Assembly: GCF_900098925.1 (NCBI RefSeq)
Contig: NZ_LT622358.1
Span: forward strand, 599,313 to 663,312
DNA: 64,000 nt
Origin: Bacillus massiliglaciei
GTDB taxonomy: Bacteria; Bacillota; Bacilli; Bacillales; DSM-1321
Direction: 5' to 3'
The notes under the pieces were generated by a model. That model ran no database searches. It worked only from the letters and a program-made list of their open reading frames with translations, and was not told the DNA's origin. Of the stretch, positions 15,929 to 24,384 are shown piece after piece (the stretch's first letter is position 1; each line of letters starts with the position of its first letter). The translations under genes and the position numbers were made by a program.

Positions 15929-16825
15929 TCACCTCCTTGATTTATTTATAGATTGAATTACTCTCTCTTTTTCTTCACTAACAAGGTTAACAAAAACAGC
16001 ATCATTCTGAAGTTCAAATATCATTTTCGATTTGTCCATGTATTCTATGCCAAGCTCTAAATTGCCTAGCCTAACATAATTTTCTCCCGTCAAGAAAAAT
16101 AATTCTCCAAATAAAAAGAGGAATTCATTGGAAATGCAAATTTCAATAGCTTTTAAGCATAGCTCTAGTGACTCTTCGTATTCTTCCATTTCTGTAAGCG
16201 TTTGTGCTAAAGTATGTAAAATACGAATATAAATAGTTCCTTCTTTTAAATGATCTTGTTCTTCAAGATGCTGAAGTATACTTCTGAATATGTATAATGC
16301 TTTTTCGTAAGCCTGTATTTCTAAGTATATACCACCAATACTTGTAAGGATTTCTATCTCAATAAGATTCACTATTATACCATCTTTAGAAGTTAGATGA
16401 AGGGCTTCATACAAAGTTTCTAGAGAAGAGTCTTTATCATCCTGAATATAAAATTGACAGATACCCTGATGCCATTTTATAAATTGGAAAAAAGATTTTG
16501 ATTTATCCATGGCAGTAGGCAGCTCATTATTAACGATTCCTTGAATAGCTTTATAATTACGGGTTCTTTTATGTTTTTTTATTAATGCCTGAATGGTTTC
16601 AATATAATTGAAAATGGGCTTGTTAGCTAAAGTGAAAAAATAAATAACATCTACATTTAATTTGTCAGCGATCTGCTCCAATTCATTAACGGTAGGTGAC
16701 TTAATATTACGTTCATAATCCCAGAGATCTTCTGGTTGGCAGACATTCTCAGCCAGGTCATCTATGGACATGCCATGTTTGCTTCTTAATTCCCTTATTA
16801 CAGAGCCAACATTTAATTCAGCCAT
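15929..16825 (-). CDS. PlcR-like RRNPP-family transcriptional regulator
   Basis: 298 aa. Residues 1-60 are an HTH-3/XRE DNA-binding domain (VIRELRSKHGMSIDDLAENV, then SPTVNELEQIADKLNV). Residues about 75-290 are helical TPR repeats, the peptide-binding domain of the Rap/Rgg/NprR/PlcR/PrgX group; EEYEESLELCLKAIEI and GELFFLTGENYVRLGNLE align by eye with PlcR. Length matches PlcR (285 aa). SD AAAGGAG precedes the ATG. Followed 6 bp later by the pro-peptide gene whose SD lies inside this gene, so the two are translationally linked. Targets are unknown; an inverted repeat over its own promoter suggests autoregulation. Confidence 0.88.
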   Translation of the reverse strand: MAELNVGSVIRELRSKHGMSIDDLAENVCQPEDLWDYERNIKSPTVNELEQIADKLNVDVIYFFTLANKPIFNYIETIQALIKKHKRTRNYKAIQGIVNNELPTAMDKSKSFFQFIKWHQGICQFYIQDDKDSSLETLYEALHLTSKDGIIVNLIEIEILTSIGGIYLEIQAYEKALYIFRSILQHLEEQDHLKEGTIYIRILHTLAQTLTEMEEYEESLELCLKAIEICISNEFLFLFGELFFLTGENYVRLGNLELGIEYMDKSKMIFELQNDAVFVNLVSEEKERVIQSINKSRR

Positions 16826-16847
16826 CTCGTCCGCTCCTTTTTACCCA

Positions 16848-16871
16848 TATGATAGTATCTATTTTACCATA
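16848..16871. promoter_or_regulatory. Inverted repeat at the promoter of the PlcR-like gene
   Basis: TATGATA (16848-16854) and TACCATA (16865-16871) form an imperfect inverted repeat with a 10-bp spacer, 23-46 bp upstream of the regulator's ATG. On the minus strand it contains an extended -10, TGGTAAAAT. The PlcR box is TATGNAN4TNCATA; half-sites are alike but the spacing here is longer. Proposed operator for this regulator. Confidence 0.45.
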
Positions 16872-17129
16872 TATTCCTTTGATTTGTAGAAACTTTTAAA
16901 TCAAATATTTAATTAACCCCTGTGTATGTTTCACGCCCATTTTCCAAAAATGTATGGATTTAAGCTTGAAATTTAGTGAATTCTCGCTGTTTACAAGGAG
17001 ATTCTGCAATAGGGACATATTATATTTCATACGTATGTGGAAGATAAAATTGTAAAAAAATAAAGTTTGTAGATAAAAAGACCTATTCTTTCTATTTCGC
17101 TGTTTTGAATAAATAAGGATTACATGAAG
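16872..17129. other. Intergenic stretch of about 260 bp
   Basis: AT-rich, no gene seen. Contains upstream promoter sequence for the PlcR-like gene and ends at the terminator of the exonuclease gene. Confidence 0.35.
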
Positions 17130-17163
17130 AAAACCGGCTCAGGCAAAATGAGCCGGTTTTTTC
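17130..17163. terminator. Bidirectional terminator beside the exonuclease gene
   Basis: AAACCGGCTCA / TGAGCCGGTTT, 11 bp, loop GGCAAAA, with T-rich tails on both strands. Serves the minus-strand exonuclease gene. Confidence 0.8.
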
Positions 17164-17758
17164 AGACAATATCAGCCTGTCCTGCACCGATATATTTCCT
17201 CATTGGTTTTTTTGAAATAACTTCTTTCAAATAAAATTGACCGTTTGGGTTCGTCTGTTTCATCAATTCCATTAAATAATTAATATCATCCATGGCTCTG
17301 TGCGTTTGATGCTGAGCGATTCCGTGTCCCTGAAGGATAGTTAATAAACGGCTGTTGGGGTAACCATATTTTTTCCATGGGACACTCCTCATCGTGCAAA
17401 ACCATGAATGCTCATTCACCAGCGGATACATTTGATATAAAAAACTTCTGTCAAAGGAGGCATTATGGGCAAAAACGGAGTCAGCGTATGCCAGATATTT
17501 AGTGATCTCCTTATCATGAAATTCTTTCCCCTGCACACTTTCAAACGGAATTCCATGAACACGAAAAGAGGTGCTGTAATTATTCCTGGCACTGTGCTTG
17601 ATCGGTTCTCTTAAAAATGACTCCTTTTTGAGAATTTCTAGGATTTCTCCTGTCTCTTCGTTATATTGAAAAAGCATCATCGCTAATTCAATAATTTCAT
17701 CTGACGCCGGACTTAAACCGGTTGTTTCCACATCCAGCATGATTCCTGTTCTATTCAA
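17162..17758 (-). CDS. DnaQ-like 3'-5' exonuclease (DEDDh)
   Basis: 198 aa, beginning with TTG at 17758 after AGGAGG. DEDDh exonuclease motifs in order: Exo I MLDVETTGLSP (Asp9, Glu11), Exo II VFAHNASFDRSFL (about 93-105, Asp102), Exo III HRAMDDINYLMELM (about 153-166, His and Asp). Such stand-alone exonuclease domains process DNA or RNA ends, or belong to polymerase proofreading. It is not fused to a polymerase or helicase here. Substrate unknown. The DUF2332 gene upstream on the same strand is 74 bp away. Confidence 0.85.
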   Translation of the reverse strand: MNRTGIMLDVETTGLSPASDEIIELAMMLFQYNEETGEILEILKKESFLREPIKHSARNNYSTSFRVHGIPFESVQGKEFHDKEITKYLAYADSVFAHNASFDRSFLYQMYPLVNEHSWFCTMRSVPWKKYGYPNSRLLTILQGHGIAQHQTHRAMDDINYLMELMKQTNPNGQFYLKEVISKKPMRKYIGAGQADIV

Positions 17759-17832
17759 ATAATCAGCCTCCTATTTTCTCTTATTGTAGCAAATTATTAG
17801 AGAAAACAAAGGAGATTGATTTGGGACAATAA

Positions 17833-18855
17833 TTATAACTCCCAGGTAAACCATAGGCCGTGAGGATCCGTTTCAGCAATGGTTTGATGTGAAAGAATTC
17901 CGTTTACATAATAATCGAGCTGTAATTTTTGATCTCTTATATTATTAAAAAGGTGAAAAATATTTCTTTCCATCCCTAAATTATGTACTTGCTTGAGAAG
18001 TTTCTGTTTCATGCTGAGCGGCAAGTGGTTGGCGACATGGGTATGGAAAATGCAAATCGTATGGTTTGATGGAATGGTTCTGGCGATATCAGGCAGCAAT
18101 TCTATACCGTCACCCTGTATCAGCGTAACTTCCTCATCATGTAAAATGGAAGCCGCCTGAGCAAGCATCTGTCTTCTTTTCTTTTGTTCAGGCCAGATAA
18201 AGGCCTCGAACCATGTTTTTTGTTCTGTATTTTCCAGATTGCATATAGATTGGTCAATACCGATTCTTTCCGCAACGGTAGGCATTTTCCAAAGATTCTT
18301 AGGAAATGTGTTTCCTCTGATTTCAGAGGATATATGCAGGGGAGAATTTGTATTTCCATAGGTTTCTTCTGTTTGATAAGAATACGAAAATTGATCACAT
18401 AAGAGCTGTATTCCTGAACCTGTTCCAATTTCTATTAAGGCAAGCGGCTTTCTGGCAATCTCTGAAATATAACAAAGACTTGGATACAAATAGGCACAGC
18501 GCCCGATCTCATTTGTCTGTACTGCTCTCGTTTTAAGTAAATGTTCAATCACTTCTTTATAAATTACACAAAATTCCTGGAATGCCGGGAATGATTGTCT
18601 AATTGGCAATGGAGTTTGCGAAGTGGAGGGATAGTAATATTTCAGGCGATGCGGAGATCCCTTCAATAATAAATAATGAACGGCTCCCAATAGCATATCC
18701 GGCGCAGGCTTCCACGGTTTGATGACTTTGCACAGTTCCAAAATTTGATTATCTTCCGCTATTTTCTGGGACAGGAACTCATATAAAGGACTTTCCCCTT
18801 TATAATGGCGGTCCGCAAAATCCTTAAAGCGGCTGCTTAATTGCTGGGTCTCCAT
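17833..18855 (-). CDS. DUF2332 family protein
   Basis: 340 aa from the ATG at 18855 with SD AAAGGAGG; a start at 18885 has no site. The family is uncharacterised. Features: a motif PLALIEIGTGSGIQLLCDQFSY (about 156-178) and THVANHLP, which recall the glycine-rich loop of a Rossmann-type methyltransferase, but no confirmed SAM motif II/III. Start LSSRFKDFADRHYKGESPLYEF and YLLLKGSPHRLKYYYP are family hallmarks. Cytosolic, no membrane segment. Function unknown. Confidence 0.8.
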   Translation of the reverse strand: METQQLSSRFKDFADRHYKGESPLYEFLSQKIAEDNQILELCKVIKPWKPAPDMLLGAVHYLLLKGSPHRLKYYYPSTSQTPLPIRQSFPAFQEFCVIYKEVIEHLLKTRAVQTNEIGRCAYLYPSLCYISEIARKPLALIEIGTGSGIQLLCDQFSYSYQTEETYGNTNSPLHISSEIRGNTFPKNLWKMPTVAERIGIDQSICNLENTEQKTWFEAFIWPEQKKRRQMLAQAASILHDEEVTLIQGDGIELLPDIARTIPSNHTICIFHTHVANHLPLSMKQKLLKQVHNLGMERNIFHLFNNIRDQKLQLDYYVNGILSHQTIAETDPHGLWFTWEL

Positions 18856-19121
18856 AGGATGCCTCCTTTTATCTTTTAATATCATTTTATTGATTTATTG
18901 GATATAATATTCTGTGAAATTAGCTTTGAACATCTGCTGTATCTTTTAAATGGAGTTTCTCTAAGAAGGTCCGCTTGCAAGAACGGTTTTTCAGGTAATT
19001 TGATTCATTCCATATACTCCGCAAAACTTTTAAGATTTTTAAAAAGTTAGTAAAATATTTATGGAATACTTCTTTGCTGAAATGAAGAAATTAGTATGAA
19101 GCAGAAAGGAGAGCGGAAGAG

Positions 19122-19961
19122 ATGGATTCTAATTTTCACGGAAAGCTAGATTTAAAATCATTTTTCGAGGATCGGCGAGAAGATTTTGAAAAGGATTTAT
19201 TAGAAGAGACCGTGACAGTCAGGGATAAAATAGAGGAGATTTTAAGAGTTGGCAATATAGACCTTTTAACCAATGCACATAGGCTGGTCATGTATGTTGT
19301 GGAAGAAAGAAAGGGTGAACTGATGGCCTTCGCTAAAGCAGAAGGGATTGCATGGGCTGCACACTCGCTGACTCTTGCCTTCAAGCTGGAATGGGTGCAA
19401 GGAATCCGAAGGACATTATGGAAGTATATTCGTTTTTTTAACGATCAAAATCCTGGATTATTTAGCCCGACTGTTTTTTTCGAAGTGGAGCACCAATTCA
19501 ATGATCATGTGGATCAATTTCTTAATGGTTTCTTCCTTAGCTATTCGGAATATAAAGATAAGCTAATTGAAGACCAACGGATATTGGTGGATAATCTTTC
19601 AGTTCCGATCATCCCGATTTCTTCAACCATCTGTATATTACCATTAATTGGAACGCTGGATTTAAAAAGAATGAATCTAATTGAGGAAAAAGTGCTGAAT
19701 GAAATAAACAGATTGAGAATAAACACTTTAGTTATAGATCTTTCTGGAATAGCCGAAGTCGAGAGTGAAGTAATCGCTCATTTATTGAAAATAATTGATG
19801 GAACACAAATGATGGGGTGCAAATCGGTGATAACAGGCACACGTCCAGAGGTTGTAATGGAGATGATTCAATTGGGACTGGCGTTCGATAAAGCAGACAC
19901 GAAAGGTACCCTGCAACAAGCACTGAACGAATACTTCCATATGAATGTATCCCCAGTTTGA
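19122..19961 (+). CDS. RsbR-family stressosome protein (RsbRD/YqhA-like)
   Basis: 279 aa. N-terminal helical, globin-like non-haem domain (about 1-150) and C-terminal STAS domain (about 165-275: ISSTICILPLIGTLDL, VIDLSGIAEVESE, SVITGTRPEVVMEMIQLGL). RsbR paralogues build the stressosome with RsbS and RsbT and gate activation of sigma-B. The phosphorylatable positions that are Thr in RsbRA appear here as Ser in DLSG and Thr in TGTRPE, close to YqhA. It is solitary, away from rsb operons, as yqhA is in B. subtilis. SD AAAGGAGAG upstream of the ATG. A terminator follows. Confidence 0.85.
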   Translation: MDSNFHGKLDLKSFFEDRREDFEKDLLEETVTVRDKIEEILRVGNIDLLTNAHRLVMYVVEERKGELMAFAKAEGIAWAAHSLTLAFKLEWVQGIRRTLWKYIRFFNDQNPGLFSPTVFFEVEHQFNDHVDQFLNGFFLSYSEYKDKLIEDQRILVDNLSVPIIPISSTICILPLIGTLDLKRMNLIEEKVLNEINRLRINTLVIDLSGIAEVESEVIAHLLKIIDGTQMMGCKSVITGTRPEVVMEMIQLGLAFDKADTKGTLQQALNEYFHMNVSPV

Positions 19962-19964
19962 AAC

Positions 19965-20001
19965 AAAAAACGGCAGTCTGCCAGGCAGACTGCCGTTTTT
20001 T
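19965..20001. terminator. Bidirectional terminator
   Basis: AAAAAACGGCAGTCTG / CAGACTGCCGTTTTTT, 16 bp, between convergent genes. Confidence 0.9.
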
Positions 20002-20010
20002 CATATACAT

Positions 20011-20631
20011 TTAATTGCCGCTGAAATGCTGGGTCCAGTAGTGGCTGTAAGTGCCGCCTTTAACATATCCAACTCCGATACGCGTATAATTTTTACTCAA
20101 AATGTTTGCTTTATGTCCCGGACTGTTCATCCAAGACTTTATGACTGAATTAGGACTGGTTTGACCGGCAGCGATATTCTCCCCGGCATATTTATAAGCA
20201 ATTCCGTATGTCTTCATTAAATCGAACGGAGACCCATAAACAGGGCTCGTATGGCTGAAATATTGGCTGTCTCTCATATCCTGGGATTTAATGGTTGCGG
20301 TTTTAGAAAGAGAAGAATCCATTTTTAATGCTGGCAAACCTGCTTTTTTTCTCTCACTATTCACCAGTTCAATCACTTGTGTTTCCATTGTCTTTGTGGC
20401 TGTTTCTTTAGTATTAGCACCAGATGGGATATTGATGGATTGGCCCGCTTTAATCGAATTAGGATTCACGATATCAGGGTTTGCTTTTAATAAGTCTGAA
20501 AGGGAGACATTATATTTAGAGGATAAGTTCCAGAGTGTATCGCCTTTTATAACTTTATAGCTTTCTTCTCCGAATGCTGAAACCGGAAAGAGCATACACG
20601 CCATAATTGTGGAGATCATGATTTTTTTCAT
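20011..20631 (-). CDS. Secreted LysM-CAP domain protein (YkwD-like)
   Basis: 206 aa. Signal peptide 1-21 (MKKIMISTIMACMLFPVSAFG), one LysM peptidoglycan-binding domain about 24-70 (YKVIKGDTLWNLSSKYNVSL to GQSINIP), Thr-rich linker, then a CAP/SCP domain about 85-206 (VIELVNSERKKAGLPALK, YFSHTSP, YAGENIAAG, SWMNSPGHKANIL, YWTQHFSG). The CAP His and Glu residues (FSHTSP, AGENI) are present. Homologues in Bacillus (YkwD, and LysM-CAP proteins of spores) are exported to the wall or spore surface. Role unknown. SD AAGGAGGG precedes the ATG. Confidence 0.88.
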   Translation of the reverse strand: MKKIMISTIMACMLFPVSAFGEESYKVIKGDTLWNLSSKYNVSLSDLLKANPDIVNPNSIKAGQSINIPSGANTKETATKTMETQVIELVNSERKKAGLPALKMDSSLSKTATIKSQDMRDSQYFSHTSPVYGSPFDLMKTYGIAYKYAGENIAAGQTSPNSVIKSWMNSPGHKANILSKNYTRIGVGYVKGGTYSHYWTQHFSGN

Positions 20632-20746
20632 TTTTATTCCCTCCTTGATAATTACTGGATGTAGTGTCTATTATGATATAAATTGGCAAAACTGAACAGA
20701 AACAAAATTTGGCAGATTGATAACATAATAGAAGGGACTGAGATAC

Positions 20747-21301
20747 TTGATTTTTCCACTATTAGAAACTGAGCGTTTATACTTACAGGAAATTAATCAC
20801 TCTCATGAGAAAGCTCTTTTTGATATCTTGACAAAAAAGGAGGTAGTTGAATATTACGGGTCAGGCCCATTGTTAAGTTACAAAGATGCAAAGCTGGCTG
20901 TCAATCAGTTCCAGAATGGTTTTTTGAATAAACAAAGCATACGCTGGGGGTTAGTGATGAAGGAAAATAGAAGCTTTATTGGCACCGTGGGCCTTAATCA
21001 GCTAAATTATCGTCATAAAAGGGCGGAGATTGGCTATGAGCTCCATCCTGATTTTTGGAAAAGGGGACTGGCGTCTGAAGCTGTACGTTCTGTAATCGAG
21101 TATGCATTTAATCAGGCTGGAATGATGAGAATCGGTGCTGTAGCATACCCTCAGAATGAGCGGTCCTGCCTGCTGTTAAGAAAAATGGGATTTGAAAAAG
21201 AAGGGATGCTCAGAAATTATATATTTCATAGAGGCAGTTCCCGTGATGTTTATGTCTTTTCGTTAACTAGAGAAGAATGGATGGCAGATGCGGCTTTTTA
21301 A
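20747..21301 (+). CDS. GNAT N-acetyltransferase (RimJ/RimL type)
   Basis: 184 aa starting with TTG at 20747, about 10 nt after GAAGGGA. Typical RimJ/RimL/SpeG-type acetyltransferase-3 domain: LLETERLYLQEI, GTVGLNQLNYRHKRAEIGYEL, acetyl-CoA loop HPDFWKRGLASEAVRSVIEYAF, and NERSCLLLRKMGFEKEGMLRNYI. Transfers acetyl from acetyl-CoA to an N-terminus, ribosomal protein or small amine. Target unknown. It stands alone between a divergent gene and the opp operon. Confidence 0.85.
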   Translation: MIFPLLETERLYLQEINHSHEKALFDILTKKEVVEYYGSGPLLSYKDAKLAVNQFQNGFLNKQSIRWGLVMKENRSFIGTVGLNQLNYRHKRAEIGYELHPDFWKRGLASEAVRSVIEYAFNQAGMMRIGAVAYPQNERSCLLLRKMGFEKEGMLRNYIFHRGSSRDVYVFSLTREEWMADAAF

Positions 21302-21525
21302 TAAGTTTGCTAAGAAGCTGTTTTCCTATATGGCATTCCTTCTCTGACTATAGGGAGATAAATAAGTTGGCGTAAAAAAAGAAACTGAATATAAATACTC
21401 ATTTTTTTTAAAACATTATTGTAAAAATTTGAAGGAATTGTAAATATAGAGTCGAATATCTATAAATACCCTTTTGCGGGAGTAAATAGGAAGGTGGTCG
21501 AGTGGACGGGATCCTGAATTATAAT
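21302..21525. other. Intergenic stretch upstream of opp
   Basis: AT-rich region expected to hold the opp promoter. A GTG-started frame from 21502 (SD-like GGAAGGTGG) runs 69 codons into oppA out of frame; I treat it as non-coding because it overlaps the structured leader and its composition is not protein-like. Confidence 0.35.
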
Positions 21526-21621
21526 CCGAAAGAAGAGGGTATATCTATGCAACCGATTTCCGGATTGGTCGTTTATAAATTTACCGAATTTTCTTTAAAA
21601 TCTCGCAGTTCCCTCTTTCGG
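21526..21621 (+). promoter_or_regulatory. Structured 5' leader of the opp operon
   Basis: CCGAAAG (21526-21532) and AGGG (21536-21539) pair with CTTTCGG (21615-21621) and CCCT (21611-21614): an 11-bp stem with one asymmetric bulge closing a 71-nt region. Inside is a hairpin ACCGAT-TTCCGG-ATTGGT. The whole lies 77 nt upstream of oppA. It matches no riboswitch class I know; a regulatory RNA role is inference. Confidence 0.4.
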
Positions 21622-21697
21622 AATATAGTTTTCTGGGCAGTTCGTAAAATGAGACCTGGCAGGACGCCAACAAAAAAGACAGTAGGGGGAATAGTAT

Positions 21698-23323
21698 TTG
21701 TCAAAGTCTAAATTTTCAGTATTTTGTTTGTTGATCTCTTTGGTCTTGGTGCTTGCTGCCTGTACAACAGGTGAAGAAGCATCAAATGAAACAAGTGACG
21801 GAGGCAGTGAAGAAAAAGTTCTTAATCTGAATAACAGCAGTGAGCCGGGTTCTCTGCACCCGGGGAAAGCTCAGGGTACTCACGATTCTTGGATTTTGCA
21901 TCATATCTTTGAAGGGTTAACGAAAAAGGATGAGGACGGTAAGATTCTTCCCGGTGTCGCAAAAGAGTGGACAACGAGTGACGATGGACTGGTATGGACA
22001 TTCACTTTGAAAGAAGGACTGAAATGGTCCAACGGAGATCCGATTAAGGCGAGCGATTTTGAATATGCCTGGAAACACGTCCTGAACCCTGATACAGCTT
22101 CTGACTATGCCTATCAACTTTATTATTTGAAGGGCGGGGAAGCTTACAACTCAGGTAAAGGGAAAGCAGAGGACGTTGGAGTAAAAGCAGCGGATGACCT
22201 GACTTTGGAAGTGACACTCGAGCAGGCAACCCCTTATTTTTTGGATTTAACATCATTCTATACGTACTATCCAATTAATCAGAAAGTACAGGAAGATAAT
22301 AAAGATTGGTATACGGAAGCTGATTCTTTTGTTTCCAATGGAGCATTTAAACTGACAGAGTGGAAACATAAAGAAAGCATTAAACTTGAGAAAAACGACA
22401 ATTATTACGATAAAGATAAAATCAATCTGGATGTAGTCAACTTTACAATCCAGGAGAATGAAAATACTGCTTGGCAGATGTATCAAAATGATGAGCTGGA
22501 TCTCGCGTATCCGCTTCCTGCCGATGTACAGGGGCAGTTAGTCAATGCGGATGATCCGGAATTCAATAATGGGCCTGAACTGGCAGTTTATTATTATAAC
22601 TTTAATACAGAAAAGAAGCCGTTTAATAACTCGAAGGTAAGGAAGGCATTGTCTATGGCAATTGACCGAAAAGCAATCACTGATAACGTAGCACAAGGCG
22701 GACAAAAGCCCGCTTATGGTATTGTGCCTCCTGGTATTCTGGATGTATCCGGAGACTTCCAGGAAAATACAGGTGATTTATTCTCTGAAAATGTGGATGA
22801 GGCTAAGAAGCTATTGGATGAGGGATTAAAAGAAGAAGGAATGGATAAGTTCCCGAAAATGTCAATCTTATATAACACACTTGATTCCCACAAGCTGATA
22901 GCGGAAGCTGTTCAAGAAATGTGGAGAAAGAACCTTGGCATTGAAGTCACACTTGAGAACGTTGAAATGCAAGTGAAACTGGACCGTGAAAAAGCAGGGG
23001 ATTATGACATTTCCCGTGCAGGATGGGTAGGGGATTATGTTGATCCAATGACTTTCATGCTTTGGGAAACTGGCGGAGCATATAATGATCCAAACTGGTC
23101 CAACAAAGACTACGATAAATTAGTTAAAGAGGCTCAAACTACAATGGATACTGAAAAACGGATGTCTGCCATGCATGAGGCGGAAAAAATCTTAATGGAT
23201 GAAATGCCTGTCATGCCGATTTATTTCTATACAAAGCCTTATATGGTTAAAAAGAAAGTAACAGGTGTATATGCACCAATTAATGAATACCCTGTGTTCC
23301 AATATGCCGATATCGAGGAATAA
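21698..23323 (+). CDS. oppA: Oligopeptide ABC transporter, substrate-binding lipoprotein
   Basis: 541 aa starting with TTG at 21698 after TAGGGGG. Lipoprotein signal peptide with lipobox LAAC (Cys22), then an SBP_bac_5 domain: NNSSEPGSLHPGKAQ, GLTKKDEDGKILPGVAKEWT, LKWSNGDPIKASDFEYAWK, VRKALSMAIDRKAI. It captures oligopeptides outside the membrane for OppBC. In Bacillus, Opp also brings in Phr-, PapR- and NprX-type signalling peptides, so it is the likely importer for the AKLPVQH peptide encoded 5.8 kb away. First gene of oppABCDF. A hairpin after it would make it more abundant than the rest. Confidence 0.92.
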   Translation: MSKSKFSVFCLLISLVLVLAACTTGEEASNETSDGGSEEKVLNLNNSSEPGSLHPGKAQGTHDSWILHHIFEGLTKKDEDGKILPGVAKEWTTSDDGLVWTFTLKEGLKWSNGDPIKASDFEYAWKHVLNPDTASDYAYQLYYLKGGEAYNSGKGKAEDVGVKAADDLTLEVTLEQATPYFLDLTSFYTYYPINQKVQEDNKDWYTEADSFVSNGAFKLTEWKHKESIKLEKNDNYYDKDKINLDVVNFTIQENENTAWQMYQNDELDLAYPLPADVQGQLVNADDPEFNNGPELAVYYYNFNTEKKPFNNSKVRKALSMAIDRKAITDNVAQGGQKPAYGIVPPGILDVSGDFQENTGDLFSENVDEAKKLLDEGLKEEGMDKFPKMSILYNTLDSHKLIAEAVQEMWRKNLGIEVTLENVEMQVKLDREKAGDYDISRAGWVGDYVDPMTFMLWETGGAYNDPNWSNKDYDKLVKEAQTTMDTEKRMSAMHEAEKILMDEMPVMPIYFYTKPYMVKKKVTGVYAPINEYPVFQYADIEE

Positions 23324-23346
23324 ATAAAAAATTAATCCAGATTGGT

Positions 23347-23376
23347 GGTATGTCCTTATGGGCATACCCCATTTTT
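23347..23376 (+). terminator. Intercistronic attenuator between oppA and oppB
   Basis: GGTATGTCC / GGGCATACC, 9 bp with one G-T, loop TTAT, then CCATTTTT. Placement after the binding-protein gene and before the permease genes is the usual position for a partial terminator or mRNA stabiliser in transport operons. Confidence 0.65.
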
Positions 23377-23454
23377 AAATTAATACAAAATTTGGAAAAT
23401 TTAATCAATTATTCTTCCCTCCCGTTGGGGAAATTGCTGATTGGGGTGAGCGCG

Positions 23455-24384
23455 ATGTTAAGGTATACTCTCAATCGCCTGAAATGGGCGATTATCACAG
23501 TTTGGGCGGTTATTACGATAACTTTTATCATTATGCATGCTGTTCCGGGAAATCCCTTTGCAAGAGAAGGAACTATGCCTCCTGCAGTTTACGAAAACCT
23601 GCAAAGGCATTTTGGACTGGATAAACCGCTTATACAGCAATATTTTGATTATCTGATATCTGCCCTGCATTTTGATTTTGGTCCGTCTTTAAAATCTTCT
23701 TCTATTACAGTGAACGATTATATTGCGAATGGGCTTCCAGTCTCCATCCATTTAGGGACCCAGGCTTTGATTATCGCGATTTTTTTCGGTCTAATACTGG
23801 GTGTTGTTGCCTCTTTGAACCGTAATAAATGGCAGGACTATTTATCCATGATTATTGCGATCATTGGAATCTCTGTACCGAGTTTTATTCTGGCGACACT
23901 TTTTATTAATTACCTGGCTGTAGAGTTTAAGCTTTTTCCAGTAGCTTCCTGGAAAACCTGGAAGCATACTGTTCTGCCTTCCGTTGCATTATCTATGATG
24001 CCGTTAGCTTTTATAGCCCGGCTGATGAGGACAAGCATGCTGGAAGTTATGAGTCAGGATTATATTTTGACAGCAAAAGCTAAAGGGTTAAGGAAAAGCG
24101 GGATTATTGTCAAGCATGCGATTCGCAATGCTTTATTGCCGGTAATCACGATTCTGGGAATCCTGACAGCCAATATCATAACAGGAAGCTTTATCATTGA
24201 AAATATTTTTGGCATTCCCGGCATGGGAGAAATGTTTGTAAAGGGAATATTTAACCGCGATTATCCAGTGATCCTGGGTTCTACCATTGTATACAGCGTC
24301 ATTTTGATATTTTTAGTTTTCCTTGTGGACGTTGCTTATACATGGATTGATCCGAGGATAAAAGTGACGGGGGAGAGTAAATAA
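23455..24384 (+). CDS. oppB: Oligopeptide ABC transporter, permease OppB
   Basis: 309 aa from ATG 23455 with SD TGGGGTGAG; upstream in-frame starts are unsupported. BPD_transp_1 permease with about six TM segments (first 9-31), N-terminal OppB/DppB signature (RYTLNRLKWAIITVWAVITI, HAVPGNPF), and the cytoplasmic EAA loop EVMSQDYILTAKAKGLRKSGIIVKHAIRNALLP (about 200-230) that contacts the ATPases. Forms the channel with OppC. Its stop overlaps the oppC start by one base (TAATG). Confidence 0.92.
   Translation: MLRYTLNRLKWAIITVWAVITITFIIMHAVPGNPFAREGTMPPAVYENLQRHFGLDKPLIQQYFDYLISALHFDFGPSLKSSSITVNDYIANGLPVSIHLGTQALIIAIFFGLILGVVASLNRNKWQDYLSMIIAIIGISVPSFILATLFINYLAVEFKLFPVASWKTWKHTVLPSVALSMMPLAFIARLMRTSMLEVMSQDYILTAKAKGLRKSGIIVKHAIRNALLPVITILGILTANIITGSFIIENIFGIPGMGEMFVKGIFNRDYPVILGSTIVYSVILIFLVFLVDVAYTWIDPRIKVTGESK

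Noticed and set aside
21489..21570. tRNA-like D-arm (GGTGGTCGAGTGG) upstream of oppA
   Set aside because: No T-arm (GTTCRANYC), acceptor stem or proper anticodon stem follows; not a tRNA.
21502..21711. 69-codon GTG-started frame before oppA
   Set aside because: It overlaps the structured leader and the oppA start out of frame, and its composition is not protein-like.
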